From Mycobacterium dioxanotrophicus (GTDB lineage: Bacteria > Actinomycetota > Actinomycetes > Mycobacteriales > Mycobacteriaceae), in assembly GCF_002157835.1 (NCBI RefSeq), contig NZ_CP020809.1:496001-560000 (forward strand): 64,000 nt of DNA, written 5' to 3'. Each line of letters begins with the position of its first letter. Position 1 is the first letter of the stretch. The translations under genes and the position numbers were made by a program. This document shows positions 1 through 10,436 of the stretch, piece after piece. A model generated the notes under the pieces. The model saw nothing but the letters and a program-made list of their open reading frames with translations. It did no database searches and was not told the DNA's origin.

Positions 1-3000
1 CTACGTGGGTGGTGTCCGGATGGACGAGTACGGCGAGTTCGTTCACGACGATGAATCCGGGGCCGATGAGTACCCGGCGTACGACGAGGCCACACACGAG
101 CTGCCCGGCCTGACCGACGAGGCCAAGCGCCTGATCGAGAAAGCACGCGAGGAGCTGGCCGCCGCAGAGGCTGCCGAGCCCACCAAGAGGCTTGTCCCGC
201 TGGCGATCTCGGCGTTCCTGACGTCGCGCAAGAAGGCCGCCGCGGCCGAGCTGGCGGATTGGATCGACAGCGAGCAGGGCCGGGCGTCGTCGCTGGAATC
301 GATCGGCCGCTCGCTGTCCCGGCGCAACCACGGCCGGTCCCGCGCAATCGTTCTCGCGCACGACCACGACGAGGCCGTCAAGGGCCTGCGCGCGGTGGCC
401 GAGGGCAAGCAGCATCCGAGCGTGATCACCGCCGACGGCCCGGTCACCAACGGGCCGGTGTGGGTGCTGGCCGGCTTCGGTGCCCAGCACCGCAAGATGG
501 GCAAAGAGCTGTACCTGCGGGAACCGGTCTTCGCCGAGTGGATCAACAAGGTCGACGCGCACATCCAGGATGAGCGTGGATATTCGGTCGTCGAGCTGAT
601 CCTCGACGACGCGATCGACTACACCAACGAGACCTGCGAATACCCCATCGAAGTGGTCCAGACGGTGATCTTCGCCATTCAGATCGCGCTCGGTGAGTTC
701 CTCAAGTCCCACGGCGCCAAACCTGGTGCGGTGGTGGGACAGTCGCTCGGTGAAGCGGCCGCCGCGTACTTCTCCGGCGGTCTGTCGCTGGCCGATGCCA
801 CCAGGACCATCTGCTCGCGCGCGCACCTGATGGGTGAGGGCGAGGCCATGCTGTTCGGTGAGTACATCCGGCTGATGGCGCTGGTCGAGTATTCGGCCGA
901 CGAGATCAAGACGGTTTTCGCCGACTTCCCGGGCCTCGAGGTGTGCGTCTACGCCGCCCCGACCCAGACCGTCATCGGCGGTCCGCCGGAGCAGATCGAC
1001 GCGATCATCGCCCGGGCCGAAGCCGAGGGCAAGTTCGCCCGCAAGCTGCAGACCAAGGGCGCCAGCCACACTCAGCAGATGGACCCGCTGCTCGGTGAGC
1101 TCTCTGCCGAGATCCAGGGCATCGAACCCCATCCGCTCGCCACGGGTTACTTCTCGACCGTGCACGAGGGCAAGTTCATCCGGGCCGGCGCCGAGCCGAT
1201 CCACGACGTGGAGTACTGGAAGAAGGGGCTGCGGCACAGCGTCTACTTCACCCACGGCATCCGCAACGCGGTCGACAACGGGCACACCACGTTCCTGGAG
1301 CTCGCACCGAATCCGGTGGCGCTCATGCAGGTTGGTCTGACGACGGCTACCGCCGGGCTTCATGACGCCCAGTTGATCCCGACGCTCGCCCGCAAGCAGG
1401 ACGAGGTCGCGTCGATGGTCACGGCCATGGCGCACCTGTTCGTGCACGGGCACGATCTGGACATCCGGACGCTGTTCCCGCGCAAGTCCAGCGGTCTGGC
1501 CGGGGCACTGGACTTCGCCGACATCCCGCCGACCCGGTTCAAGCGCAAGCAGCACTGGCTCGACGCGCACTTCACCGGTGACAGCTCGGCGGTCATGCCC
1601 GGCAACCATGTCGCGACCCCCGACGGCAAGCACGTGTGGGAGTTCGTGCCCAAGGGCGCCATCGACCTGGCCGCTCTGGTGAAAGCCGCTGCCGCACAGG
1701 TGCTTCCGGATGCCAAGCTGACGGCATCCGAGCAGCGCGCGGTGCCCGGTGAGGGATCGCGGCTGGTCACCACGCTGACCCGGCATCCGGGGGGTGCCTC
1801 GGTGCAGGTGCACGCCAGGATCGACGAGTCCTTCACGTTGGTCTACGACGCCATCGTCACCCGCGGTGGTGCCGCGACCGCGTTGCCGACCGCCGTGGGC
1901 ACCGGTGTTGTGGCCGAGCAGGTTTCGGCCGCGCCGGCCGTGGCCGAGCCGGAGCCCGAGGACGATGCGGAGATTCTTTCCGACAATCTCACCAAGGGCG
2001 CCGGCATGGGCGCCGGCTTCGAGAAGTGGTCGCCGGAGTCCGGTGAGACCGTCGCGCAACGTCTCGGCACGATCGTCGGCGCCGCAATGGGTTACGAGCC
2101 CGAGGATCTCCCGTGGGAGGTGCCGCTGATCGAGCTGGGTCTCGACTCGCTGATGGCGGTGCGGATCAAGAACCGCGTCGAGTACGACTTCGACCTGCCG
2201 CCCATCCAGCTGACCGCGGTGCGCGACGCCAACCTGTACAACGTCGAGGAGCTCATCAAGTACGCGATCGAGCACCGCGACGAGGTCGATCAGATCGCCG
2301 AGTCCCAGAAGGGCAAGACGGCCGAGGAGATCGCCGCGGAGCAGTCCGAGCTGCTGGGTGGGGCGTCGACGGTTGCCGAGCTCGAAGCCAAGTTGGCCGA
2401 GGCGAGCGTGGACGTCCCCGCGCCGCCCACCGATCCGAGCGGACCGGCTGTGCCGCCGCCGCCCACGGATCCGTCGGGCCCTGCCGGACCTGCTGGTCCT
2501 TCCAAGGCCACCGCGGCCGCGGCGGCAGCCAAGGTGCTCACGCAGGAAGCCGTGACCGAGGCGCTCGGTGCCGATGTGCCGCCGCGCGACGCCGCGGAAC
2601 GGGTCACGTTCGCGACGTGGGCGATCGTCACCGGCAAGTCACCGGGCGGCATTTTCAACGAGCTGCCCGCAATCGACGATGCGACGGCGACCAAGGTGGC
2701 CGAGCGGCTGTCCGAACGCGCCGAGGGCACCATCACCGTCGAGGACGTCAAGACGGCCACGACCATCGAGGCGCTGTCCACGATCGTGCGCGACCAGCTC
2801 GAGGAAGGTGTGGTGGACGGTTTCGTCCGCACCTTGCGGGCTCCGAAGGAAGGCTCGTCGCACGTACCTTTGTTCGTGTTCCACCCGGCCGGTGGTTCCA
2901 CGGTGGTCTACGAACCGCTGATGAAGCGGCTGCCCGCCGACACCCCGATCTACGGGTTCGAACGGGTCGAGGGTTCCATCGAAGAGCGCGCGGCCGAGTA

Positions 3001-3646
3001 CGTGCCCAAGCTGCTGGAGATGCACAAGGGCCCGTTCGTGCTGGCGGGCTGGTCGCTGGGCGGGGCCCTGGCCTACGCGTGTGCCATCGGGCTCAAGCAA
3101 GCCGGTGCCGATGTTCGCTACGTCGGGCTGATCGACTGCGTGCGGCCCGGTGAGCCCATCGACCAGAGCCAGGCGGGGATGCGGGCCCGGTGGGACCGCT
3201 ACGCCCGGTTCGCCGAGCGCACCTTCAACGTGGAGGTTCCCGAGATTCCCTACGAGGAGCTCGAGAAGCTCGACGACGAGGGCCAGGTGAAGTTCGTGCT
3301 GGACGTCGTCGCACAGAGCGGCGTGCAGATCCCGGGCGGGATCATCGAGCACCAGCGCACGTCCTACCTGGACAACCGCGCGCTGGACACCATCGAGATC
3401 CAGCCGTACGACGGGCACGTCACGCTGTACATGGCCGACCGCTACCACGATGACGCGATCGTCTTCGAGCCCGCGTACGCGACCCGCAAGCCCGACGGCG
3501 GCTGGGGCGAGTTCGCCAAGGATCTCGAGGTCGTGCCCATCGGGGGCGAGCACATCCAGGCCATCGATGAGCCGTACATTGCGAAAGTGGGTGCTCACAT
3601 GAGCGAGGCGCTCAACCGTATCGAAGCTGAGAGCGAGAGCAAGTGA
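1..3646 (+). CDS. pks13: Polyketide synthase Pks13, 3' part (partial)
   Basis: This is the last ~1,214 codons of Pks13, the enzyme that condenses two activated fatty acids into the mycolic acid precursor; the 5' end lies before the window. Domains in order: the end of the ketosynthase region and linker, an acyltransferase with the GQSLGE nucleophile motif (Ser codon 743-745), a C-terminal acyl carrier domain with LGLDSLM (phosphopantetheine Ser codon 2147-2149), an Ala/Pro-rich linker (~2400-2530), and a C-terminal thioesterase with GWSLGG (Ser codon 3053-3055). The AT-ACP-TE order is that of mycobacterial Pks13. The stop overlaps the GTG of accD4 (GTGA), so the two are translationally coupled. 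The full protein is known in the family to be about 1,800 residues; only the 3' part is seen here. Confidence 0.96.
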   Translation, partial: YVGGVRMDEYGEFVHDDESGADEYPAYDEATHELPGLTDEAKRLIEKAREELAAAEAAEPTKRLVPLAISAFLTSRKKAAAAELADWIDSEQGRASSLESIGRSLSRRNHGRSRAIVLAHDHDEAVKGLRAVAEGKQHPSVITADGPVTNGPVWVLAGFGAQHRKMGKELYLREPVFAEWINKVDAHIQDERGYSVVELILDDAIDYTNETCEYPIEVVQTVIFAIQIALGEFLKSHGAKPGAVVGQSLGEAAAAYFSGGLSLADATRTICSRAHLMGEGEAMLFGEYIRLMALVEYSADEIKTVFADFPGLEVCVYAAPTQTVIGGPPEQIDAIIARAEAEGKFARKLQTKGASHTQQMDPLLGELSAEIQGIEPHPLATGYFSTVHEGKFIRAGAEPIHDVEYWKKGLRHSVYFTHGIRNAVDNGHTTFLELAPNPVALMQVGLTTATAGLHDAQLIPTLARKQDEVASMVTAMAHLFVHGHDLDIRTLFPRKSSGLAGALDFADIPPTRFKRKQHWLDAHFTGDSSAVMPGNHVATPDGKHVWEFVPKGAIDLAALVKAAAAQVLPDAKLTASEQRAVPGEGSRLVTTLTRHPGGASVQVHARIDESFTLVYDAIVTRGGAATALPTAVGTGVVAEQVSAAPAVAEPEPEDDAEILSDNLTKGAGMGAGFEKWSPESGETVAQRLGTIVGAAMGYEPEDLPWEVPLIELGLDSLMAVRIKNRVEYDFDLPPIQLTAVRDANLYNVEELIKYAIEHRDEVDQIAESQKGKTAEEIAAEQSELLGGASTVAELEAKLAEASVDVPAPPTDPSGPAVPPPPTDPSGPAGPAGPSKATAAAAAAKVLTQEAVTEALGADVPPRDAAERVTFATWAIVTGKSPGGIFNELPAIDDATATKVAERLSERAEGTITVEDVKTATTIEALSTIVRDQLEEGVVDGFVRTLRAPKEGSSHVPLFVFHPAGGSTVVYEPLMKRLPADTPIYGFERVEGSIEERAAEYVPKLLEMHKGPFVLAGWSLGGALAYACAIGLKQAGADVRYVGLIDCVRPGEPIDQSQAGMRARWDRYARFAERTFNVEVPEIPYEELEKLDDEGQVKFVLDVVAQSGVQIPGGIIEHQRTSYLDNRALDTIEIQPYDGHVTLYMADRYHDDAIVFEPAYATRKPDGGWGEFAKDLEVVPIGGEHIQAIDEPYIAKVGAHMSEALNRIEAESESK

Positions 3647-5220
3647 CGACCGAAACATCACCCGTCCACCCACCGAGGACCACCGCTGAGCTGCTGGCCG
3701 ACCTCCGCGAGAAGCTCGAGGTCGCCAAGGAACCCGGCGGCGAGAAGGCCATCGCCAAGCGAGAGAAGAAGGGCATCCCAAGTGCCCGTGCGCGCATCCA
3801 TGCGCTGCTCGACCCGGGCAGCTTCCTGGAGATCGGTGCGCTGTGCAAGACACCGGGTGACCCGAACGCGTTGTTCGGCGACGGCGTGGTGACCGGTCAC
3901 GGCACCATCAACGGCCGCCCGGTGGGTGTGTTCAGCCACGACCAGACGGTGTTCCAGGGCACGGTCGGTGAGATGTTCGGCCGCAAGGTGGCCCGGCTGA
4001 TGGAGTGGGTGGCCATGGTCGGCTGCCCGATGATCGGCATCAACGACTCCGGTGGCGCCCGCATCCAGGACGCCGTGACCTCGCTGGCCTGGTACGCCGA
4101 ACTCGGCCGTCGCCACGAGCTGCTGCGCGGCATGGTCCCCGAGATCTCGATCATTCTCGGCAAGTGTGCCGGTGGTGCGGTGTATTCGCCGATCCAGACC
4201 GATCTGGTGGTCGCGGTGCGCGATCAGGGCTACATGTTCGTCACCGGCCCGGACGTCATCAAGGACGTCACCGGTGAGGATGTGACGCTCGACGAGCTGG
4301 GCGGCGCCGACGCGCAGGCCCGCTACGGCAACATCCACCAGGTGGTCGAGGACGAGGCCGCGGCGTTCCAGTACGTGCGGGACTACCTGAGCTTCTTGCC
4401 CGCCAACACTTTTGACGATCCGCCGATCATCAACCCGGGCATGGAGCCCGAGGTCACGCCGCACGATCTCGAGCTCGACGCCATCGTGCCGGATGCCGAC
4501 AACACGGCCTACGACATGCACGAGATCCTGCTGCGGATCTTCGACGACGGTGACGTGTTCGACGTGGCCGCGCAGCGTGGGCAGGCGATGATCACCGCGT
4601 TCGCACGCGTCGACGGGCATCCGGTCGGCGTCATCGCCAACCAGCCGATGCACATGTCCGGCGCCATCGACAACGAGGCGTCGGACAAGGCGGCCGGGTT
4701 CATCCGGTTCTGCGACTCCTACAACCTGCCTTTGGTTTTCGTGGTCGACACCCCGGGCTTCCTGCCTGGCGTCGAGCAGGAGAAGGGCGGCATCATCAAG
4801 CGCGGCGGCCGGTTCCTCAACGCCGTCGTGGAGGCCGACGTGCCGAAGGTGACCATCACCATCCGCAAGTCCTACGGCGGCGCCTACGCGGTGATGGGTT
4901 CCAAGCAGCTCTCGGCCGACCTGAACTTCGCCTGGCCGACCGCACGTATCGCGGTGATCGGTGCCGAGGGTGCCGCGCAGCTGCTCGTGAAGCGTTTCCC
5001 GGACCCCACCGCACCCGAGGTGCAGAAGATCCGCGCGGACTTCATCCAGGGCTACAACGAGAACATGGCCACGCCGTGGATCGCCGCCGAGCGTGGGTTC
5101 ATCGACGCGGTCATCCAGCCGCACGAGACCCGGTTGCTGCTGCGCAAATCGCTGCACCTGTTGCGCGACAAGCAGAAGCACGGCCGCGTGCAGCGCAAGC
5201 ACGGATTGCTGCCCATCTAG
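3643..5220 (+). CDS. accD4: Acyl-CoA carboxylase beta subunit AccD4
   Basis: Carboxyltransferase subunit of the long-chain acyl-CoA carboxylase that makes the carboxyacyl-CoA extender used by Pks13. At 525 residues it has the usual family length, with N- and C-terminal crotonase-like carboxyltransferase halves. Oxyanion-hole glycine motifs are visible ([10 protein letters not shown] near residue 134, [10 protein letters not shown] near residue 172; DTPGFLPG and [12 protein letters not shown] in the C-terminal half). It starts with GTG inside the pks13 stop (4-nt overlap). Its place directly after pks13 is the conserved fadD32-pks13-accD4 order and distinguishes it from other AccD paralogues. 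No alpha (biotin) subunit is nearby; partners are expected elsewhere in the genome. Confidence 0.96.
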   Translation: MTTETSPVHPPRTTAELLADLREKLEVAKEPGGEKAIAKREKKGIPSARARIHALLDPGSFLEIGALCKTPGDPNALFGDGVVTGHGTINGRPVGVFSHDQTVFQGTVGEMFGRKVARLMEWVAMVGCPMIGINDSGGARIQDAVTSLAWYAELGRRHELLRGMVPEISIILGKCAGGAVYSPIQTDLVVAVRDQGYMFVTGPDVIKDVTGEDVTLDELGGADAQARYGNIHQVVEDEAAAFQYVRDYLSFLPANTFDDPPIINPGMEPEVTPHDLELDAIVPDADNTAYDMHEILLRIFDDGDVFDVAAQRGQAMITAFARVDGHPVGVIANQPMHMSGAIDNEASDKAAGFIRFCDSYNLPLVFVVDTPGFLPGVEQEKGGIIKRGGRFLNAVVEADVPKVTITIRKSYGGAYAVMGSKQLSADLNFAWPTARIAVIGAEGAAQLLVKRFPDPTAPEVQKIRADFIQGYNENMATPWIAAERGFIDAVIQPHETRLLLRKSLHLLRDKQKHGRVQRKHGLLPI

Positions 5221-5230
5221 GTTCCCCAGC

Positions 5231-5310
5231 CTCCCGCTTGCGGGGGACTGTTCGGCAGGGTTGGCGGCCACCGAACGTGCCCCACCGAACGGCGTCCCGC
5301 TGAGCGGGCC
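5231..5310 (+). terminator. Possible hairpin terminator(s) after accD4
   Basis: Two short GC-rich hairpins lie in the 131-nt gap after accD4: CCCGC-TT-GCGGG (5233-5244) and CCCGCT-G-AGCGGG (5296-5308). There is no T-run, as is common for mycobacterial intrinsic terminators. They may end the pks13-accD4 message; this is inferred from base pairing only. Confidence 0.35.
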
Positions 5311-5351
5311 AATGCGGTCCGAAACGTCAAATTTGTCATTAGCGTGGGCTG

Positions 5352-7607
5352 ATGACCGCTGGAGTGTCCCTGCCGCTGGCTGCCATCGGCGAAGACGGCC
5401 TGCACCTGCGTACCTGTCCACTGTGTGAGGCGATGTGCGGCCTCGAAATTCACGTCGAGAACGGCCGGGTCGCGCACATCCGGGGCAACCGCAACGACGT
5501 CTGGAGTCGCGGACACATCTGTCCCAAGGGTGCCTCACTGGCGGCCCTGCACGACGATCCGGACCGCATCCGCAGACCCATGATCAAGGTGGCCGGGCAG
5601 TGGCGGGAAGTCGACTGGGACACCGCATTTCGCCGGTGCACCGAATTGTTGGCCCCCGTCATCCAGCAGTACGGCATCGGCGCGGTGTCGAGCTACATCG
5701 GCAACCCGAGTGCGCACACGTTTTCGCTGGGTCGCTACATCGGTGTCCTGCTAGGGCTTTCGGGTATCCCGACCAGTTACTCGTCGGGCACTGTCGACCA
5801 GTGGCCCAAAAACCTGACGTCGCACCTGATGTACGGCGGCTGGTGGAGTTTCCCGGTGCCCGACATCGAGCACACCGACCTGCTGGTGGTGATGGGCGCC
5901 AACCCGGCAGCCTCGCAGGGTTCGGTCCTCAGCGCCCCTGACGTCATGGGCGCCATTGCGCGAATCCGGCAGCGCGGCAAGGTGATTGTCATCGACCCGG
6001 TGCGTACCGCGACCGCTGCCAAGGCCGACGAATGGCTCGCCATCACTCCGGGCACCGACGCGGCCCTTCTGCTGGGCGTCGTGCACACGTTGTTCGCGGA
6101 AGGCCTTGTCACGCTGGGGCACACCGAACCGTATGTGGACGGCGTCCAGACGGTCGGCGCCATCGCCGCCCAGTGGGCTCCTGAGCGCGTCGCAGCCGCC
6201 ACCGGCATCGACGCCGAGCGCATCCGCGAACTGGCCCGCGAACTGTCCGGCACCGAACGGGCCGTGGTGTACGGCCGGATCGGCACGTGCAACCAGGAAT
6301 TCGGCAGCCTCGCCAGTTGGCTCGTCGACGTGGTGAACATCCTCACCGGGCATTTCGACACCCGCGGCGGCAGCATGTTCCCGCAGGCCGCGGCGTGGTC
6401 ACTGACGGTGCAACCCCAGCCGGGTCTGGAAGGCGGCAAGCCCGAGTTCGGCCGGTGGCGCACCCGGGTTCGCGGCGCCAAAGAGGTTCTGGGACAAGCC
6501 CCGGTGTCGTGCCTGGCAGAAGAGATCGCCACCCCCGGTGAAGGCCAGGTGCGGGCCCTGATCACCGTCGCGGGCAATCCGGTGCTGTCGACCCCGGCCG
6601 GACACAAGCTCGGCGAGGCCCTCGCCGGCCTCGATGCCATGATCTGCATCGACAACGCGCTCAACGAGACCACGCGCCACGCGCACGTCATCCTGCCGGG
6701 GCTGTCGCCGTTCGAGCAGCCACACCACGACGATCTGCTGCTCAACAACGCGGTCAACAGTTTCGCGAACTACTCACCGCCGGTGTTCGCCCCCGAGGAT
6801 CCGGATCGTCCCGAGGAGTGGGAGATCATGATCCGCTTGACGGGCCTGTGCACGGGCACCCCGGCCGAGGACGTCGACGTCACCGCGATCGACGACGGCT
6901 GGTTCGACTACCTGTGCTTCACGCAGGGTCTCGACGGCGCCGAGATCCGCACGCATTACGAAAAGGGCGGTCCGGAACGGATTCTCGACCTGACCCTGCG
7001 TACCGGACCGTTCGGTGACCGTTACGGCGAGAACCCCGGCGGTATCACGCTCGAGCAGCTCAAGGCACAGCCCAACGGCATCAACTTCGGGCCGATGCAG
7101 TCACGGCTGACCGATGTGGTGTCGACGCCGGAGGGCAAGGTGCGGCTGGCGCCGCAGTACCTGATCGACGACCTGCCCCGGCTCGCCGAGCGGCTGCGGC
7201 GTGACCCGGCCGACCTGGTGCTGGTCAGTCGGCGCCATCTGCGCTCGTGTAACTCGTGGCTGCACAACGTGCCTGCCTTGATGAAGGGCAAGGACCGCTG
7301 CACGCTGCTGGTCCACCCCGCCGATGCCGACGCCAACGGGGTCGCCGACGGCGACATCGTGACGGTCACCTCGGCCGGCGGCAGCATCGAGGTGCCGGTC
7401 GAGATCACCGACGCCATCAAGCCGGGCGTGGTGTCGATGCCGCACGGGTGGGGTCATGGTGTGCCCGGCACGCAGCTGTCGGTGGCCAACGCGTCGCCGG
7501 GGGTGAACACGAATGTGCTCTCACCGCCGGACTTTCTCGACGAGCCGTCGGGCAACGGGGCGCTCAACGGGATCCCGGTGACGGTGACCCGGTCAGCCCG
7601 GGGTTAG
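5352..7607 (+). CDS. Molybdopterin oxidoreductase (formate dehydrogenase/Rv0197-like)
   Basis: A 751-residue member of the DMSO-reductase/formate dehydrogenase superfamily binding bis-MGD. The N-terminus carries a [4Fe-4S] motif: Cys22, Cys25, Cys29 and Cys57 (CPLCEAMC...GHICPKG). Central molybdopterin domains follow, then a C-terminal dinucleotide-binding beta-barrel (~residues 610-745). There is no Tat signal, so it should be cytoplasmic. At the position where formate dehydrogenases carry Sec or Cys, the local sequence is YSSGTVDQWPKN (about residues 142-153), with no Cys or Sec. The substrate is therefore uncertain and formate should not be assumed. It is transcribed alone, with its stop 15 nt inside the 3' end of the opposing regulator. 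No partner electron-transfer subunit is seen beside it. Confidence 0.85.
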   Translation: MTAGVSLPLAAIGEDGLHLRTCPLCEAMCGLEIHVENGRVAHIRGNRNDVWSRGHICPKGASLAALHDDPDRIRRPMIKVAGQWREVDWDTAFRRCTELLAPVIQQYGIGAVSSYIGNPSAHTFSLGRYIGVLLGLSGIPTSYSSGTVDQWPKNLTSHLMYGGWWSFPVPDIEHTDLLVVMGANPAASQGSVLSAPDVMGAIARIRQRGKVIVIDPVRTATAAKADEWLAITPGTDAALLLGVVHTLFAEGLVTLGHTEPYVDGVQTVGAIAAQWAPERVAAATGIDAERIRELARELSGTERAVVYGRIGTCNQEFGSLASWLVDVVNILTGHFDTRGGSMFPQAAAWSLTVQPQPGLEGGKPEFGRWRTRVRGAKEVLGQAPVSCLAEEIATPGEGQVRALITVAGNPVLSTPAGHKLGEALAGLDAMICIDNALNETTRHAHVILPGLSPFEQPHHDDLLLNNAVNSFANYSPPVFAPEDPDRPEEWEIMIRLTGLCTGTPAEDVDVTAIDDGWFDYLCFTQGLDGAEIRTHYEKGGPERILDLTLRTGPFGDRYGENPGGITLEQLKAQPNGINFGPMQSRLTDVVSTPEGKVRLAPQYLIDDLPRLAERLRRDPADLVLVSRRHLRSCNSWLHNVPALMKGKDRCTLLVHPADADANGVADGDIVTVTSAGGSIEVPVEITDAIKPGVVSMPHGWGHGVPGTQLSVANASPGVNTNVLSPPDFLDEPSGNGALNGIPVTVTRSARG

Positions 7608-8846
7608 CACGGCCGTGCCGTACCAATGGCACAGCAGCAGAGCGAGTTCCACGTCGAGCCGGTCGTCGCCGATCGGGCGCCCGCGGCGGTCTTCCGCGCG
7701 CAGCACGCGATACTTGACGGAGTTGAAGTGCAGGTTGAGTTCCTCGGCCGCGGACTTGTAGCTGTTGCCGTGCCGCAGGAACACCCGCAGCGTGTCGCGC
7801 AGCCGGGCGTCGTTGTCGGTGTCGCAGCCCAGCGGCCCGAGCACGTCGGCGACCCAGTCGCGGGCCTCGTCCAGGTTGCCCCCGAGCAGGGCCGCGGCCG
7901 CGAGCCCGGGATCGCCGGCTGCTGTGACTCCGTCGGTGTCGCCCGCGATCGCCACATCCTGGGCGCGCCGGGCCTGCCGGTGCGAGCGCCGGAAGCCGTC
8001 GACGCCGGGCAGCGGGGTGCCCAGCGCGATCCGCGGCGCGGTCGAATGCGCGGCGACGAACTGCTTGACGTTGCCGGCCACAGCAGCTGCGGTGTTGGGG
8101 GACAAGGGAATCCACCCCCAGCCGGTGGTACGGTCGGCCGCGACGAACAACGGATCGCCCTGCGCACCAACAGCTTCGGCGACTTCGCGGAGGAACTGCT
8201 CCAGGCGGGCCAGGCCGTCCTCAGAACCGGACTCGGACGGGCACCACAACACCACCGCCAGATGCGTGCGCCGCATGGGATAGCCGAGCGCGGTGGTCAA
8301 CGCATCCGGCGCGCCCGCATCGGTGGCCAGCACCTCCCGCACCCGCAGCGCGCGGGCACTGTTGCGGTTGGTCAGCCACCGATCGCGTTCATCCTCGTAG
8401 ACCACCACCACTTGCTGGGTGATCCAGTCGATGTACCGGAAGGTCACCGTGGTCATCCGTTCGAACACCGCAAAGCCGGTCTCCGGGTCCAGCCCGGCCC
8501 GGCTGATCTCCTCGGCCGCGACGTCGAGCACCATGCCGTGGCCCAGTCGGTAGGCGCGGACCAATGCGTTCATCGGCACCCCGCGCTGGGCGATGCGCCG
8601 GGCGTACTCCAGCGCTGCGGTCGGTGCCTCGATGTTCTCCAGCGATATGTTGTGACGCAACGCGTGGAAGATGGTGTCGACGTTGCCCTCGACGCTCGAC
8701 GCCAGCAGTTCCAGGATCTCGGGGTCGCCCCGCAGATCGGCGATATCGCTGGCCAGGTGCCGTTGGACGGCGCGGGCGACCTCGGCCTGGCGTTTTATCA
8801 GCCGGGTCATCACGAGTGCGGTGGCCTCGCTGACCGCCGGATTCAT
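7593..8846 (-). CDS. PucR/CdaR-family transcriptional regulator
   Basis: A 417-residue regulator with an N-terminal RsbT co-antagonist-like helical domain (~residues 1-160), a middle GGDEF-like fold, and a C-terminal PucR-type helix-turn-helix (SAAEELNLHFNSVKYR, near residues 355-385). I chose ATG at 8846. An upstream ATG at 8885 is in frame, but using it would place a dyad-symmetric candidate operator (8866-8897) inside the gene. It is divergent from an acyl-CoA synthetase gene, so it probably controls itself and that three-gene unit. The inducer is unknown; an acyl or lipid-derived ligand is only an inference from the neighbours. Confidence 0.85.
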   Translation of the reverse strand: MNPAVSEATALVMTRLIKRQAEVARAVQRHLASDIADLRGDPEILELLASSVEGNVDTIFHALRHNISLENIEAPTAALEYARRIAQRGVPMNALVRAYRLGHGMVLDVAAEEISRAGLDPETGFAVFERMTTVTFRYIDWITQQVVVVYEDERDRWLTNRNSARALRVREVLATDAGAPDALTTALGYPMRRTHLAVVLWCPSESGSEDGLARLEQFLREVAEAVGAQGDPLFVAADRTTGWGWIPLSPNTAAAVAGNVKQFVAAHSTAPRIALGTPLPGVDGFRRSHRQARRAQDVAIAGDTDGVTAAGDPGLAAAALLGGNLDEARDWVADVLGPLGCDTDNDARLRDTLRVFLRHGNSYKSAAEELNLHFNSVKYRVLRAEDRRGRPIGDDRLDVELALLLCHWYGTAVLTPG

Positions 8847-8865
8847 GCCTAGACCGTAGAACGCG

Positions 8866-8897
8866 GATTTGTTTCCGGACAACAAACCGGCAAATCA
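8866..8897. promoter_or_regulatory. Candidate operator for the divergent PucR regulator
   Basis: A dyad lies in the 105-nt divergent gap: GATTTG at 8866-8871 pairs with CAAATC at 8892-8897, and nested inside are TTTGTT (8868-8873) and AACAAA (8881-8886). The position between regulator and target fits an autoregulatory operator. No binding data; the call rests on symmetry and location. Confidence 0.45.
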
Positions 8898-8951
8898 AGT
8901 TCATCGGCGCACGACGGTGTGGTGGGGACCACAAATTTCTACTGTCATGAC

Positions 8952-10412
8952 ATGAATCTCGCCCTGCTGCCCGACCTGCGTGCCGCCGCCGCGCCGCACG
9001 CTCCCGCCGTCGCCGACGACCACCTCGACCTGGACAACACCGCGTTTCTCGACGCGGTCCGCCGCGCCGCCGCAACCCTGCGGGCCCACGGTGTCGGCCC
9101 CGGCAGCGTGGTGGCCCAGATGCTGCCCAACCGTACCGAATTCGTCGTCGTGCTGTTCGCAGCGTGGCGGCTCGGGGCGGCCGTCACCCCGATCAGCCCC
9201 ACTCTGGTGCCCGCGGAGGTGGCCTACCAGGCCGACGACGCCGGTTCGGTCGTGCTGATTGCCGACCGCGACGTCGAGGCCGAGATCCCGGTGCTGCACG
9301 TGGACGACCTCACCGGCGAACCCGACGACGCAGACCCGGTCGACAACCCCGCCGACGCGCTGGCGCTGCTGATCTACACCAGCGGCACCACGGGCAGGCC
9401 CAAAGGCGTGATGCTCGATCACGGCAACGTCAATGCCATGTGCGCCATGGTGATCGAGGGCTTCGAGCTGACCCCGGCCGACCACAGCCTGCTGGTCCTG
9501 CCGCTCTTTCACGTCAACGGCATCGTGGTGAGCATCCTGTCACCGCTCATCGCGGGTGGCCGGGCCACCATCGCCGGACGATTCAACCCCACCACGTTCT
9601 TCGACCGCGTCGAGGCCAGCCGGGCCACCTACTTCTCCGCGGTGCCCACCATCTACACCATGCTCGCCGGCCTGCCGGCCGAGGTGACGCCCGACACCAG
9701 CTCGGTGCGGTTCGCGGTGTGCGGCGCGGCCCCGGCCAGCGTCGAACTGCTGGAGCGCTTCGAACGCCGCTTCGGTATCGGGCTCATCGAGGGCTACGGG
9801 CTCTCCGAGGGCTCGTGCGCCAGCACCGGTAACCCGCTGCACGGCAGGCGCAAGCCGGGGACCGTCGGAATCCCGTTGCCGGGGCAGGAGATTCGTGTCG
9901 TCGACGCGTCGGGTGCGACGCTGCCGCACGGCGAGGTCGGCGAAGTGGTGATCAAGGGCCCGAACGTGATGCGGGGCTACCGGAACCGGCCGGAGGAGAC
10001 CGCCAAGACCGTCATCGACGGCTGGCTGTACACCGGCGACGTCGGCCGTTTCGACGAGGACGGCTACCTGGTGCTGGTCGACCGGGCCAAGGACATGATC
10101 ATCCGCGGTGGAGAAAACATCTACCCCAAGGAGATCGAGACCGTCGTCTATCAGCTCCCCGGCATCGCCGAGGCCGCCGTCGTCGGGCGGGCCAGCGCAC
10201 TGTACGGCGAGGAGCCGGTGCTGTTCGCCTCACTGCACACCGGGGCCGGCGTCAGTGCCGACGACATCGCCGCACACCTGCGCGTGTCCCTCTCGAAATA
10301 CAAACTGCCGGTGTCGATCACGATGCTCGACGAGCTGCCCAAAAATCCCGTCGGCAAGATCGACAAGCCGTCACTGCGCAAAACCCTCACCGCCGCTGCC
10401 CCGCAAAACTAA
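8952..10412 (+). CDS. AMP-forming acyl-CoA synthetase (FadD-like)
   Basis: A 486-residue ANL-superfamily ligase that activates a carboxylic acid as acyl-AMP and then acyl-CoA. Seen motifs: the P-loop YTSGTTGRPKG (near residue 143), the adenylate motif EGYGLSEG (~residue 285), the hinge/A8 region YTGDVGRFDEDGYL, and the C-terminal catalytic lysine in NPVGKIDKP. ATG at 8952 gives the typical MNLALL start; an upstream GTG at 8919 would add 11 residues. It is the first gene of a unit with the DUF3556 and FAD oxidoreductase genes, and is probably controlled by the divergent PucR regulator. The acyl substrate cannot be read from the sequence. Confidence 0.9.
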   Translation: MNLALLPDLRAAAAPHAPAVADDHLDLDNTAFLDAVRRAAATLRAHGVGPGSVVAQMLPNRTEFVVVLFAAWRLGAAVTPISPTLVPAEVAYQADDAGSVVLIADRDVEAEIPVLHVDDLTGEPDDADPVDNPADALALLIYTSGTTGRPKGVMLDHGNVNAMCAMVIEGFELTPADHSLLVLPLFHVNGIVVSILSPLIAGGRATIAGRFNPTTFFDRVEASRATYFSAVPTIYTMLAGLPAEVTPDTSSVRFAVCGAAPASVELLERFERRFGIGLIEGYGLSEGSCASTGNPLHGRRKPGTVGIPLPGQEIRVVDASGATLPHGEVGEVVIKGPNVMRGYRNRPEETAKTVIDGWLYTGDVGRFDEDGYLVLVDRAKDMIIRGGENIYPKEIETVVYQLPGIAEAAVVGRASALYGEEPVLFASLHTGAGVSADDIAAHLRVSLSKYKLPVSITMLDELPKNPVGKIDKPSLRKTLTAAAPQN

Positions 10413-10436
10413 CCTGACCCAGCGAAGGAGCTCATC

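Noticed and set aside
3658..5538. A 626-codon minus-strand frame across accD4
   Set aside because: Antisense to accD4 and crosses into the next gene; His/Arg/Asp-rich translation without motifs.
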